Assembly: GCA_007135295.1 (NCBI GenBank)
Contig: SLJD01000428.1
Location: 1 to 5,409 of the forward strand
DNA length: 5,409 bases
From: Phycisphaerales bacterium
Lineage (GTDB): Bacteria; Planctomycetota; Phycisphaerae; Phycisphaerales; SM1A02
Direction: 5' to 3'
The translations under genes were made by a program, and so were the position numbers. The notes below the pieces were generated by a model. The model was given only the letters and a program-made list of their open reading frames with translations. It was not told the origin of the DNA and ran no database searches. Of this stretch, positions 1-5,409 are shown one piece after another; the first letter of the stretch is position 1; the number at the start of each line of letters is the position of its first letter.

Positions 1-3000
1 AGCCATCCCGAGGAGCTTGTCGAGCAGGCGGCGGCAATCGGTCACCACGCGATCGCGATCACCGATGTCAATTCCCTCGCCGGCATCGTCCGCGGCCACG
101 TCGCCGCTAGGCAGCACGGCATCCAGTTCATCGTCGGCTGCCGGCTCGTGCTCACCACGAAGCACAGCGAATCCCCTCACCAACTCTCCGTCCTCGTCTA
201 CCCGGCCGATCTCCCCGCCTACGGCAACCTCTGTCGGATGCTCACCCTTGGCAAGCGCCGTGCGCCCAAAGGCGAGTGTCATCTGACGCTGCACGATCTG
301 CTTGATTATCACGAAGGGTTGCTGGCGATCATCGTCCCGCCACGCGAACTCGATCAGGCGTTCCTGGATGTCGTCCGCGGCCTGCGGGACGTCTTTGACG
401 ATGACCGGCTCTCGATCGCTGCATCAGCCCTCTACGGCGAGGACGACCGCGCCCGTCTTCAGCAACTCGCATCGCTTTCTGAGCACACTCGCGTCCCGCT
501 CGTGGCGACAAACGACGTGCATTACCACGTTCCCGAGAGGCGGCCGCTCCAGGACGTTCTGACGTGCATCCGGCACGGCTGCACGATCGATGACGCGGGC
601 CTGCGGCTGTTTGCCAATGCCGAACGCACGCTCAAGCCGCCGGAGGAGATGCATCGGCTGTTCGCGGCGTACCCGCAGGCAATTCATCGCACGATTGAGA
701 TTGCTGGGCGAGCTCAGGGCTTCAACCTCGATCAGCTGCAGTATCAGTACCCGGCCGAGATCGTCCCGGCCGGCCGATCGATGCTCAGCCATCTGACGGA
801 GCTGACGTGGGCTGGAGCGGCCGAGCGATACGCCTCCGGCGTGCCGGCCCGGATCCGCGATCAGATCAAGCGTGAGCTGCGCCTCATCGATGAACTCGAC
901 TACGCCCCGTACTTCCTGACCGTCCATGATCTCGTCTCGTTCGCCCGATCGCGCGACATCCTCTGCCAGGGCCGCGGGGCGGCGGCCAACTCGGCGGTGT
1001 GCTACTGCCTCGGCATCACGTCCGTCGATCCCGACCGCATCAACCTGCTCTTCGAGCGGTTCATCTCCAAAGAGCGCAACGAGCCGCCGGATATCGACGT
1101 CGACTTCGAGCACGAGCGCCGCGAAGAGGTCATTCAGTACATTTACGCCAAGTACGGCCGGGAGCGGGCCGCCCTGACGGCTGAGGTCATTACGTATCGA
1201 GGCCGGTCAGCCGTGCGCGACGTCGGCAAGGCGCTCGGCCTCTCGCTCGATGCCGTCGATCGCCTCGCCAAAGACCTCGACTGGTGGTCCGACAAGGTCG
1301 GCAACCGTGACCGCCTTCGGACGCTTGGCTTTGACCCTGACCAGCCGATCATCGGCGCGCTGCTGCACCTGACCGGCGAGATCCTCGGCTTCCCGCGCCA
1401 CCTCTCCCAGCACGTCGGCGGCTTCGTGATCTCCGACACGCCGCTGTGCGAACTCGTCCCCATCGAAAACGCCGCGATGGACGACCGCACCGTCATTGAA
1501 TGGGACAAGGACGACATCGATGCTCTCGGCATGCTCAAGGTCGATGTGCTCGGCCTGGGCATGCTGACGTGCATTCGCAAGGCGTTCGAGCTGATCGAGC
1601 GGCACGACGGCCGGCCACTTGAGCTTGCGACCGTGCCGACCGAAGACCCGGCCGTCTACGACATGATCTGTGAGGCGGACACCATCGGCGTCTTCCAGAT
1701 CGAATCGCGCGCCCAGATGACCATGCTGCCGAGATTGCGGCCGCGCTCGTTCTACGACCTTGTCATCGAAGTTGCCATCGTCCGGCCCGGGCCGATCCAG
1801 GGCGACATGGTCCATCCGTACCTGCGACGTCGAACGGGGGAGGAGCCCGTCACCTATCCCACGGAAGAGGTCAGGCAAGTGCTTGAGCGCACGCTCGGCG
1901 TGCCGCTCTTTCAGGAGCAGGCGATGTCGCTCGCCATCGTCGCCGCCGGCTTTACCGCCGACAAGGCCGACCAGCTTCGCCGGGCCATGGCGGCGTGGAA
2001 ACGCAAGGGCGATCAGATCAACCGCTTCGAAGCCAAGTTCATCGCCGGCATGGTGGAACGCGGCTATGCCCGCGACTTCGCGGAGCGCTGCTTCAAGCAA
2101 CTGCGCGGCTTCAGCGAGTACGGCTTCCCGGAATCGCACGCGGCGAGCTTCGCGCACATCGTCTATGTCTCCGCCTGGCTGAAAAAGCACTATCCCGCCG
2201 CATTCGCCGCTGCGCTGATCAACAGTCAGCCGATGGGCTTCTACGCTCCCGCTCAGATCGTCCGTGACGCCCAGAAGCACGGCGTCGAAGTCCGTCCCGT
2301 CGACGTCAATCACAGCGACTGGGAATGCACGCTGGAAGCAGAGAATGAAGTGATCGAGTCACGAAGTGACGCAGTCGCGTGCGGCGGAGGCCCTGCCCTT
2401 CGCCTCGGCATGCGTCTCGTCAAGGGCCTGCATGAGACCGATGCCCGCCGCATCACGGGTGCCGTGCGCCGAGACGGCCCGTTCCGTTCCATCGACACGC
2501 TCCACCGCGCCGCCGGCGTTCGCGCGAGCACCCTTCGCACGCTCGCCTCCGCGGATGCCTTCGGCTCGATGGGCCTCGATCGTCAGAACGCCCTCTGGCA
2601 TATCCGTAAGTTACGTGACGACGATCTGCCCCTCTTTGATCACCAGTTCAATCATCGAGAAGAACCGCCGATGCCAGGCGCGTCACGCGAGATCAGTACC
2701 AGTTCCCATCTGCCGCCCGTCAATGAACCGTCGCGCATCCTTCACGATTACTCGACTATCGGCCTGTCCCTCAAGGCCCACCCCATCTCATTCCTGCGTG
2801 ATGATCTCACTCGCCGTGGCGTCACACCGGCCGGCGATCTCGATGATGAAACCCGCTGGCCGCAGGGCAGGCGCATCATCGTCGCCGGTCTTGTGCTCAT
2901 CCGTCAGCGACCGGCCACCGCGTCCGGCACGATCTTCATCACCATCGAGGATGAGACCGGCATCGCCAACCTCATCGTCCGGCCAAAGATCTACCAGCGC

Positions 3001-3150
3001 GACCGCCGCGCCGCCCGCCACGCCACGATCCTCCTCGCCACCGGCACCGTCGAACGCCAGCGCCGCGTCGTGCACGTGCTGACCGACTCTCTCACGATGC
3101 TCGATTCGCAACTCGCCGACCTCGTCGCCTGCTCCCGTGACTTCCGGTGA
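1..3150 (+). CDS. dnaE2: Error-prone DNA polymerase III alpha subunit DnaE2 (ImuC), 5' partial
   Basis: This is the C-family replicative-type polymerase used for error-prone translesion synthesis and SOS mutagenesis, normally with ImuA and ImuB. The frame is open from base 1, giving 1049 visible residues. By family alignment about 20 N-terminal residues, including the first PHP histidines, lie outside the window. The PHP domain spans roughly residues 1-190, with ITDVNS at 20-25 and NDVHYH at 171-176. The palm follows, with RGAAANSAVCYCLGIT and then PDIDVDFEHERREE. D366 and D368 match the two catalytic aspartates (E. coli DnaE D401/D403), and D515 in LKVDVLGLG matches the third. Other family blocks seen are GFPRHLSQHVGGFVIS, VFQIESRAQM, RPGPIQGDMVHPYLRRR and GFPESHAASFAHIVY. 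A helix-hairpin-helix region lies near residues 800-870 and an OB fold near 956-1034. The protein ends in SRDFR shortly after the OB fold and lacks the long C-terminal tau-binding region of DnaE1. That ending and the motif wording separate it from replicative DnaE1. A short non-conserved insert lies at residues 779-797. The SOS promoter, if any, is not visible. Confidence 0.96.
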   Translation, partial: SHPEELVEQAAAIGHHAIAITDVNSLAGIVRGHVAARQHGIQFIVGCRLVLTTKHSESPHQLSVLVYPADLPAYGNLCRMLTLGKRRAPKGECHLTLHDLLDYHEGLLAIIVPPRELDQAFLDVVRGLRDVFDDDRLSIAASALYGEDDRARLQQLASLSEHTRVPLVATNDVHYHVPERRPLQDVLTCIRHGCTIDDAGLRLFANAERTLKPPEEMHRLFAAYPQAIHRTIEIAGRAQGFNLDQLQYQYPAEIVPAGRSMLSHLTELTWAGAAERYASGVPARIRDQIKRELRLIDELDYAPYFLTVHDLVSFARSRDILCQGRGAAANSAVCYCLGITSVDPDRINLLFERFISKERNEPPDIDVDFEHERREEVIQYIYAKYGRERAALTAEVITYRGRSAVRDVGKALGLSLDAVDRLAKDLDWWSDKVGNRDRLRTLGFDPDQPIIGALLHLTGEILGFPRHLSQHVGGFVISDTPLCELVPIENAAMDDRTVIEWDKDDIDALGMLKVDVLGLGMLTCIRKAFELIERHDGRPLELATVPTEDPAVYDMICEADTIGVFQIESRAQMTMLPRLRPRSFYDLVIEVAIVRPGPIQGDMVHPYLRRRTGEEPVTYPTEEVRQVLERTLGVPLFQEQAMSLAIVAAGFTADKADQLRRAMAAWKRKGDQINRFEAKFIAGMVERGYARDFAERCFKQLRGFSEYGFPESHAASFAHIVYVSAWLKKHYPAAFAAALINSQPMGFYAPAQIVRDAQKHGVEVRPVDVNHSDWECTLEAENEVIESRSDAVACGGGPALRLGMRLVKGLHETDARRITGAVRRDGPFRSIDTLHRAAGVRASTLRTLASADAFGSMGLDRQNALWHIRKLRDDDLPLFDHQFNHREEPPMPGASREISTSSHLPPVNEPSRILHDYSTIGLSLKAHPISFLRDDLTRRGVTPAGDLDDETRWPQGRRIIVAGLVLIRQRPATASGTIFITIEDETGIANLIVRPKIYQRDRRAARHATILLATGTVERQRRVVHVLTDSLTMLDSQLADLVACSRDFR
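2335..2391 (+). repeat. Non-conserved insert in dnaE2 with a 16-base tandem duplication
   Basis: Residues 779-797 of DnaE2 (about EAENEVIESRSDAVACGGG) fall between the conserved VRPVDVNHSDWECTL block and the conserved ALRLGMRLVKGL block, where other DnaE2 proteins have a short variable linker (from memory of the family). The DNA holds two adjacent 16-mers, gaagtgatcgagtcac at 2347-2362 and gaagtgacgcagtcgc at 2363-2378, identical at 12 of 16 positions. The junction also forms a small palindrome, gtcac-gaa-gtgac at 2358-2370. Codons here (tca, cga, agt, gca, gtg) differ from the C/G-ending codons that dominate nearby. The frame is kept. It could be a small repeat element or simple slippage in a surface loop. 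Confidence 0.5.
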
Positions 3151-3168
3151 TACCGGATCGCAGCGATC
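3143..3168. repeat. Two overlapping inverted repeats spanning the dnaE2 stop codon
   Basis: The stop codon of dnaE2 lies in a perfect 6-bp inverted repeat with a 3-base loop (tccggt-gat-accgga, 3143-3157). It overlaps by two bases a second 6-bp repeat with a 1-base centre (gatcgc-a-gcgatc, 3156-3168). The two cannot fold fully at the same time. There is no T-run after either on the plus strand, so this does not fit a standard Rho-independent terminator. It may still act as an mRNA 3'-end structure or a weak terminator. Confidence 0.35.
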
Positions 3169-3322
3169 GCCGATGGGCATTGCACGTCATCACCGAGCGC
3201 CGCCGGCCGGATTGAACACGGTGCGGCGAGTACACCACCGAAGCGTGCGAACGCCTGGCACAACAGGGGATTCAGCACGGCGGGCCATTGCATGTCGTCG
3301 TCTGACGCAACGCGAAACGAAG
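3151..3322. other. Convergent intergenic region between dnaE2 and tRNA-Arg
   Basis: These 172 bases separate the end of dnaE2 on the plus strand from the 3' end of the tRNA gene on the minus strand. I see no gene with a ribosome-binding site and no T-tract terminator for either side. A further 6-bp inverted repeat (cgccgc at 3198-3203 with gcggcg at 3223-3228) is present but has a long loop. The plus-strand frame containing 3147-3305 is open except for one TGA at 3213-3215; this is treated as a low-value observation and not as a gene. Confidence 0.6.
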
Positions 3323-3396
3323 CGCCCCGGGGTGGACTCGAACCACCGACCTGCGGTTTAGAAGACCGCTGCTCTATCCAGCTGAGCTACCGGGGC
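3323..3396 (-). tRNA. tRNA-Arg, anticodon UCU
   Basis: Read on the minus strand, 74 bases fold as a full cloverleaf. The acceptor stem GCCCCGG pairs with CCGGGGC and is followed by discriminator G at 3323. The D stem is GCTC/GAGC with loop AGCTGGATA. The anticodon stem is GCGGT/ACCGC with loop CTTCTAA, so the anticodon is TCT at 3360-3362, which reads AGA arginine codons. The variable loop is AGGTC, and the T stem GGTGG/CCACC carries loop TTCGAGT. All stems are fully paired. The 3' CCA is not encoded (the next bases on this strand are CT), so it must be added by CCA nucleotidyltransferase. The gene lies on the same strand as phoU but almost 400 bases downstream of it, and converges with dnaE2. 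AGA is rare in GC-rich genes, so this is probably a minor-codon tRNA. Confidence 0.97.
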
Positions 3397-3408
3397 AGGT
3401 CCCCAAAA

Positions 3409-3444
3409 AAACACCCGAAGAAACACCTGAAGAGACACCCGGAA
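3409..3444. repeat. Three tandem 12-base repeats upstream of tRNA-Arg
   Basis: Three adjacent 12-mers read aaacacccgaag (3409-3420), aaacacctgaag (3421-3432) and agacacccggaa (3433-3444) on the plus strand. The second differs from the first at one base and the third at three. On the minus strand, the sense of the tRNA, the unit is CTTCGGGTGTTT, and a T7 run at 3405-3411 follows the last copy. The block lies 12 to 48 bases before the tRNA 5' end, where a promoter or leader would be expected. Its role is unknown. Confidence 0.7.
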
Positions 3445-3466
3445 AACAGGGTGGCTGTTTGCCGGG
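3438..3466. repeat. Hairpin: 11-base arms with one mismatch, 7-base loop
   Basis: The left arm cccggaaaaca (3438-3448) pairs with the right arm tgtttgccggg (3456-3466) across loop gggtggc, with one A/G mismatch. The left arm overlaps the third 12-base repeat. On the minus strand the hairpin is followed by a pyrimidine-rich stretch, but the T7 run is about 27 bases away, so it is not a textbook terminator. It could end read-through from phoU, or form in the leader of the tRNA precursor. Confidence 0.5.
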
Positions 3467-3638
3467 GGCTATCGATGCTGGCACGTCACCGCATGAGACA
3501 CGGTACAACCGCGTTGGGTTTCGTGCGGACAGCACGCATGAGCGATGATACTGCCCGGACGCCGGGCAAGCCAACTGCCGATGGGACGCTGGTTCCGCAC
3601 TCACGGCGGTGAGCGCCAGAGAAAGGCCGCCGGTTGAG

Positions 3639-3669
3639 AAAACGTCCCCGGCCCCTCCAAGCAGGCCGG
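3639..3669 (-). terminator. Possible weak terminator downstream of phoU
   Basis: On the minus strand a 6-bp all-GC stem (CCGGCC at 3669-3664 with GGCCGG at 3653-3648) encloses a 10-base loop. After a 5-base gap it is followed by TTTTCTC starting at 3642. It starts about 125 bases beyond the phoU stop. The gap before the T-run and the short run make it a weak match to a Rho-independent terminator. It is the best candidate I can see between phoU and the tRNA. Confidence 0.25.
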
Positions 3670-3793
3670 CCGGTGGTTGAGCTGTTCGGCTCCGGGAGGA
3701 TGTGGTGATGGAGACGGGCCGCACGTGACGTGTCACCGCGGACCACTTCCTGCTGCTGACCGGCTGCCTGTGACCTCCACGTGAGCAGGGCTG

Positions 3794-4450
3794 CTACTGG
3801 ACGTGTCGAACGACCTCGCCGCTTGTGAAGAATATGATGTCTTCGGCAATGTTGGTTGTCATGTCAGCGATGCGTTCGAGCTTGCGCGCGATCGAAAGCA
3901 TATTGATGACCGAGGGCGTGGAATCGACGTGGCCGGGGATTTCCTCCTGCGCCCAGGTGAAGATCTCCTTGAGCAGGTCGTCGACCTGGTCGTCCGCCTT
4001 GCGGATGGCTTCGCACAGGGCCGTATCGTTGTCCGAAAGTGCTGCGAGCGCATCGCTCAGCATGGTCCGGGTCCGGTCCGCCATCGCGCGCAGCGCCGGC
4101 GGCAGGTTCAGTTCTTCGCTCTCTTCGCACAACGCGAGGACGCGCTTGGCGATGCTCCGGGCGAGGTCGGCGATCCGTTCGAGGTCCGTGTTAATCCGCA
4201 TGGCGGCGAGGATGAAGCGAAGGTCCGCGGCCACGGGCTGCGTCAGCGCGAGCAGGCGGAGGGCTTCGCGTTCGATGTCGAGGTCCATCGCGTCGATCTC
4301 ATCATCGCCGGCGCAGACGTGGCGGGCGGCATCGGTATCCAGCGTGAACAGGGCGCTGCAGGTTTCGTTGACGCGATTGTCGACGCACGCGCCCATGGTC
4401 AGGATGTGGCGGCGCAGGGCGTTCAATTCCTTCTGGAGGTCGACTGACAC
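3794..4450 (-). CDS. phoU: PhoU phosphate-signalling regulator
   Basis: PhoU is a cytoplasmic all-helical protein that links the Pst phosphate importer to the PhoR/PhoB two-component system, holding the Pho regulon off when phosphate is ample and limiting uptake. The product is 218 residues, close to the usual size, and shows the two tandem three-helix-bundle repeats of the family. Repeat one has DDEID at 49-53, then ALRLLALTQPVAADLRFILAAMRI and DLERIAD at 89-95. Repeat two has DDQVDD at 153-158, then LERIADMTTNIAEDIIFFT at 191-209, ending GEVVRH. These acidic motifs and the E-R-I-A-D segments are the metal-cluster binding sites of known PhoU structures. The start is GTG at 4448-4450, set by an AAGGAG site eight bases upstream; the nearby ATG at 4453-4455 is out of frame. 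It follows pstB by 30 bases on the same strand, so the two are almost certainly co-transcribed. It ends in TAG. Confidence 0.96.
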   Translation of the reverse strand: MSVDLQKELNALRRHILTMGACVDNRVNETCSALFTLDTDAARHVCAGDDEIDAMDLDIEREALRLLALTQPVAADLRFILAAMRINTDLERIADLARSIAKRVLALCEESEELNLPPALRAMADRTRTMLSDALAALSDNDTALCEAIRKADDQVDDLLKEIFTWAQEEIPGHVDSTPSVINMLSIARKLERIADMTTNIAEDIIFFTSGEVVRHVQ

Positions 4451-4458
4451 GGCATGTT

Positions 4459-4464
4459 CTCCTT
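4459..4464 (-). promoter_or_regulatory. Ribosome-binding site of phoU
   Basis: On the minus strand AAGGAG lies eight bases before GTG at 4450-4448. It settles the start of phoU on GTG. The ATG inside the spacer (4455-4453) is in another frame and too close to the site to be the start. Confidence 0.8.
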
Positions 4465-4480
4465 GTGCGGCGGGCGGGGC

Positions 4481-5380
4481 TTACCCGAACCGGCCGGTGA
4501 TGTAGTCTTCGGTCTGCTGTTTGCCGGGCCGCTGGAACATGGTCTCGGCGGTGTCGTACTCGATGAGTTCGCCCATGTACATGAATGCGCAGTAATCGCC
4601 GACGCGGGCGGCCTGCTGCATGTTGTGCGTGACGATGACGAGGGTGTAGTGCTGCTTGAGTTCCATCATCAGCTCCTCGACCTTCGCGGTGGCGATGGGA
4701 TCGAGGGCGGAGCATGGTTCATCAAGCAGGATGACTTCCGGCTCGATGGCGATGGCGCGGGCGATGATCAGCCGCTGCTGCTGGCCGCCGGAGAGTTCGA
4801 CGGCCGGCGACTTGAGCCGGTCCTTGACCTCGTCCCAGAGGGCGGCCTTGCGCAGGGATCGCTCGACCGTCTCATCGATGACGCTGCGGCGGCGAATGCC
4901 CTGAATCCGCAGGCCGTAGGCGACGTTCTCGTAGATGGACTTGGGAAACGGGTTCGGCTTCTGAAAGACCATGCCGACGCGGCGGCGCAGTTCGGGCACA
5001 TCGACGGACTTGTCGTAGATGCTCTGCCCGTCGAGCCGCACGTCACCGGTCAGGCGGGCGATGTCGATGAGGTCGTTCATGCGGTTCAGGCACCGCAGCA
5101 GCGAGGACTTGCCGCAGCCGCTCGGGCCGATGAACGCGGTGATGCGACGGTGCGGGATCGTCATGGTGATGTCGCGCAGGGCGTGCTCGCGGCCGTAGTG
5201 CAGGTTCAGGTTTCGCAGCTCGAAGCAGGTCGTCTCCTGGTTGAAGTCGAGCGCTTCGTGCGTGGCGCCGTCCGGCGCGCCGCGGCGGAATTCGGGCGTG
5301 AGATCCGTCGCGGAGCGTTCGGCTGTTGCGGATGGCGGGCCGTCGAGTGGTGGAGCCGGCGGTGAATGGGAGTCTGTCAT
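4481..5380 (-). CDS. pstB: Phosphate ABC transporter ATP-binding protein PstB
   Basis: PstB is the cytoplasmic ATPase that powers high-affinity phosphate import through the PstC-PstA channel, with phosphate delivered by PstS. The ATPase motifs are complete: Walker A GPSGCGKSS at 85-93, Q-loop VFQKPNPFP at 138-146, signature LSGGQQQR at 196-203, Walker B VILLDEP at 216-222 followed by CSALDP, and the H-loop histidine at 252 in VTHNMQQA. FQKPNPFPKSIYENVAYGLR and DEPCSALDPIAT are PstB-specific wording, which excludes other ABC importers. The product has 299 residues against about 257 in E. coli. The excess is a roughly 50-residue N-terminal stretch rich in Pro, Ser, Thr and Ala before the ABC core begins at FELRNLNLHYG (53-63). 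The ATG start has a GGAGG site ten bases upstream, and no ATG, GTG or TTG occurs again in frame until M73 inside the core, so the extension is likely real. phoU follows after 30 bases. pstC and pstA are probably upstream, outside the window. It ends in TAA. Confidence 0.98.
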   Translation of the reverse strand: MTDSHSPPAPPLDGPPSATAERSATDLTPEFRRGAPDGATHEALDFNQETTCFELRNLNLHYGREHALRDITMTIPHRRITAFIGPSGCGKSSLLRCLNRMNDLIDIARLTGDVRLDGQSIYDKSVDVPELRRRVGMVFQKPNPFPKSIYENVAYGLRIQGIRRRSVIDETVERSLRKAALWDEVKDRLKSPAVELSGGQQQRLIIARAIAIEPEVILLDEPCSALDPIATAKVEELMMELKQHYTLVIVTHNMQQAARVGDYCAFMYMGELIEYDTAETMFQRPGKQQTEDYITGRFG

Positions 5381-5390
5381 GGGGTGGTTT

Positions 5391-5395
5391 CCTCC
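5391..5395 (-). promoter_or_regulatory. Ribosome-binding site of pstB
   Basis: On the minus strand GGAGG is followed by AAA and lies ten bases before ATG at 5380-5378. It supports the long form of PstB. The spacing is a little long but normal. Only 29 bases upstream of pstB are in the window, so no promoter or PHO box can be judged. Confidence 0.7.
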
Positions 5396-5409
5396 GGGGG
5401 GAGTTCGCG

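Larger units (their letters stand above)
3397..3793. other. Non-coding gap between tRNA-Arg and phoU
   Basis: This stretch of about 400 bases holds no reading frame I would call a gene. The open frames here lack recognisable protein character, have no ribosome-binding site that I can see, and on both strands run into the tRNA or are simple GC-rich chance frames. It contains a 12-base tandem repeat (3409-3444), a strong hairpin (3438-3466), a terminator-like hairpin (3639-3669), a small palindrome gtgac-gt-gtcac (3725-3736), and two related stretches ending in ggttgag (3625-3638 and 3664-3681). The tRNA promoter should lie here, but no clear -35/-10 pair can be picked out. Confidence 0.6.

Noticed and set aside
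1207..2313. Long minus-strand frame of 368 codons antisense to dnaE2
   Set aside because: Long antisense frames are expected opposite a GC-rich gene. The plus strand carries unmistakable polymerase motifs over the whole stretch.
1..3150. Replicative DnaE1 instead of DnaE2
   Set aside because: The protein ends just after the OB fold with SRDFR and lacks the extended C-terminal domain of DnaE1, and the motif wording throughout is that of DnaE2.
3213..3240. Selenocysteine reading of the TGA at 3213 with the following 5-bp cggtg/caccg stem as SECIS
   Set aside because: The stem is short with a long loop, no redox motif or known selenoprotein family is recognisable, and the small frame itself is doubtful.
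3137..3361. Plus-strand frame ending in GVDSNHRPAV
   Set aside because: The tail is the familiar false peptide made by translating antisense to a tRNA T-arm. The frame runs into tRNA-Arg, overlaps dnaE2 and has no ribosome-binding site.
3323..3396. tRNA-Arg as an attachment site for an integrated element
   Set aside because: No second copy of the tRNA 3' end, no integrase and no mobile genes are visible in the window.
3405..3444. CRISPR array
   Set aside because: The repeats are 12 bases long and directly adjacent, with no spacers and no cas genes.
3292..3612. Plus-strand frame containing GGLEPPTCGLEDRCSIQLSYRG
   Set aside because: This is the well-known spurious peptide from the antisense strand of a tRNA gene; the rest is translated repeat and intergenic DNA.
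3374..3736. Minus-strand frame of 120 codons between phoU and the tRNA
   Set aside because: It overlaps the tRNA, ends in translated 12-base repeats (GVSSGVSSGVFLG) and shows no family resemblance.
3803..4447. Plus-strand frame of 214 codons antisense to phoU
   Set aside because: It is a shadow of phoU; the minus strand reads as a full-length PhoU.
4453..4455. ATG as an alternative start for phoU
   Set aside because: It is five bases from the GTG start and in a different frame, which does not encode PhoU.
4454..5365. Plus-strand frame of 303 codons antisense to pstB
   Set aside because: It is a shadow of pstB caused by high GC; the minus strand has all ABC ATPase motifs.

Overview
This GC-rich window (clearly above 60% GC by eye) comes from a bacterial chromosome and carries ordinary housekeeping and stress genes. 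It holds three protein genes and one tRNA. The high GC, the strong Shine-Dalgarno sites and a DnaE2-type polymerase suggest a GC-rich Gram-negative-type lineage. A planctomycete or proteobacterial relative is possible, but nothing here fixes the phylum.

Layout: (1) Positions 1-3150, plus strand: almost all of an error-prone DNA polymerase III alpha subunit (DnaE2/ImuC), missing only its first roughly 20 codons at the window edge. (2) Positions 3151-3322: a short gap where dnaE2 and the tRNA converge. It holds small inverted repeats and no convincing gene. (3) Positions 3323-3396, minus strand: tRNA-Arg with anticodon UCU, with no encoded CCA. (4) Positions 3397-3793: a gap of about 400 bases without a credible gene. 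It contains a 12-base tandem repeat next to the tRNA, a strong hairpin, and a weak terminator-like hairpin downstream of phoU. (5) Positions 3794-5380, minus strand: a pstB-phoU operon, pstB first, with 30 bases between the genes and a good ribosome-binding site before each.

The two parts are functionally separate. DnaE2 belongs to SOS mutagenesis and translesion synthesis, where it normally acts with ImuA and ImuB; those genes could lie upstream, outside the window. PstB is the ATPase of the high-affinity phosphate importer, and PhoU couples that importer to PhoR/PhoB signalling and phosphate homeostasis. pstS, pstC and pstA would be expected upstream of pstB, beyond position 5409.

I found no convincing undescribed system. 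The observations most worth a second look are a 16-base tandem duplication inside a non-conserved insert of dnaE2, the repeat and hairpin block upstream of the tRNA, and a disordered N-terminal extension on PstB.
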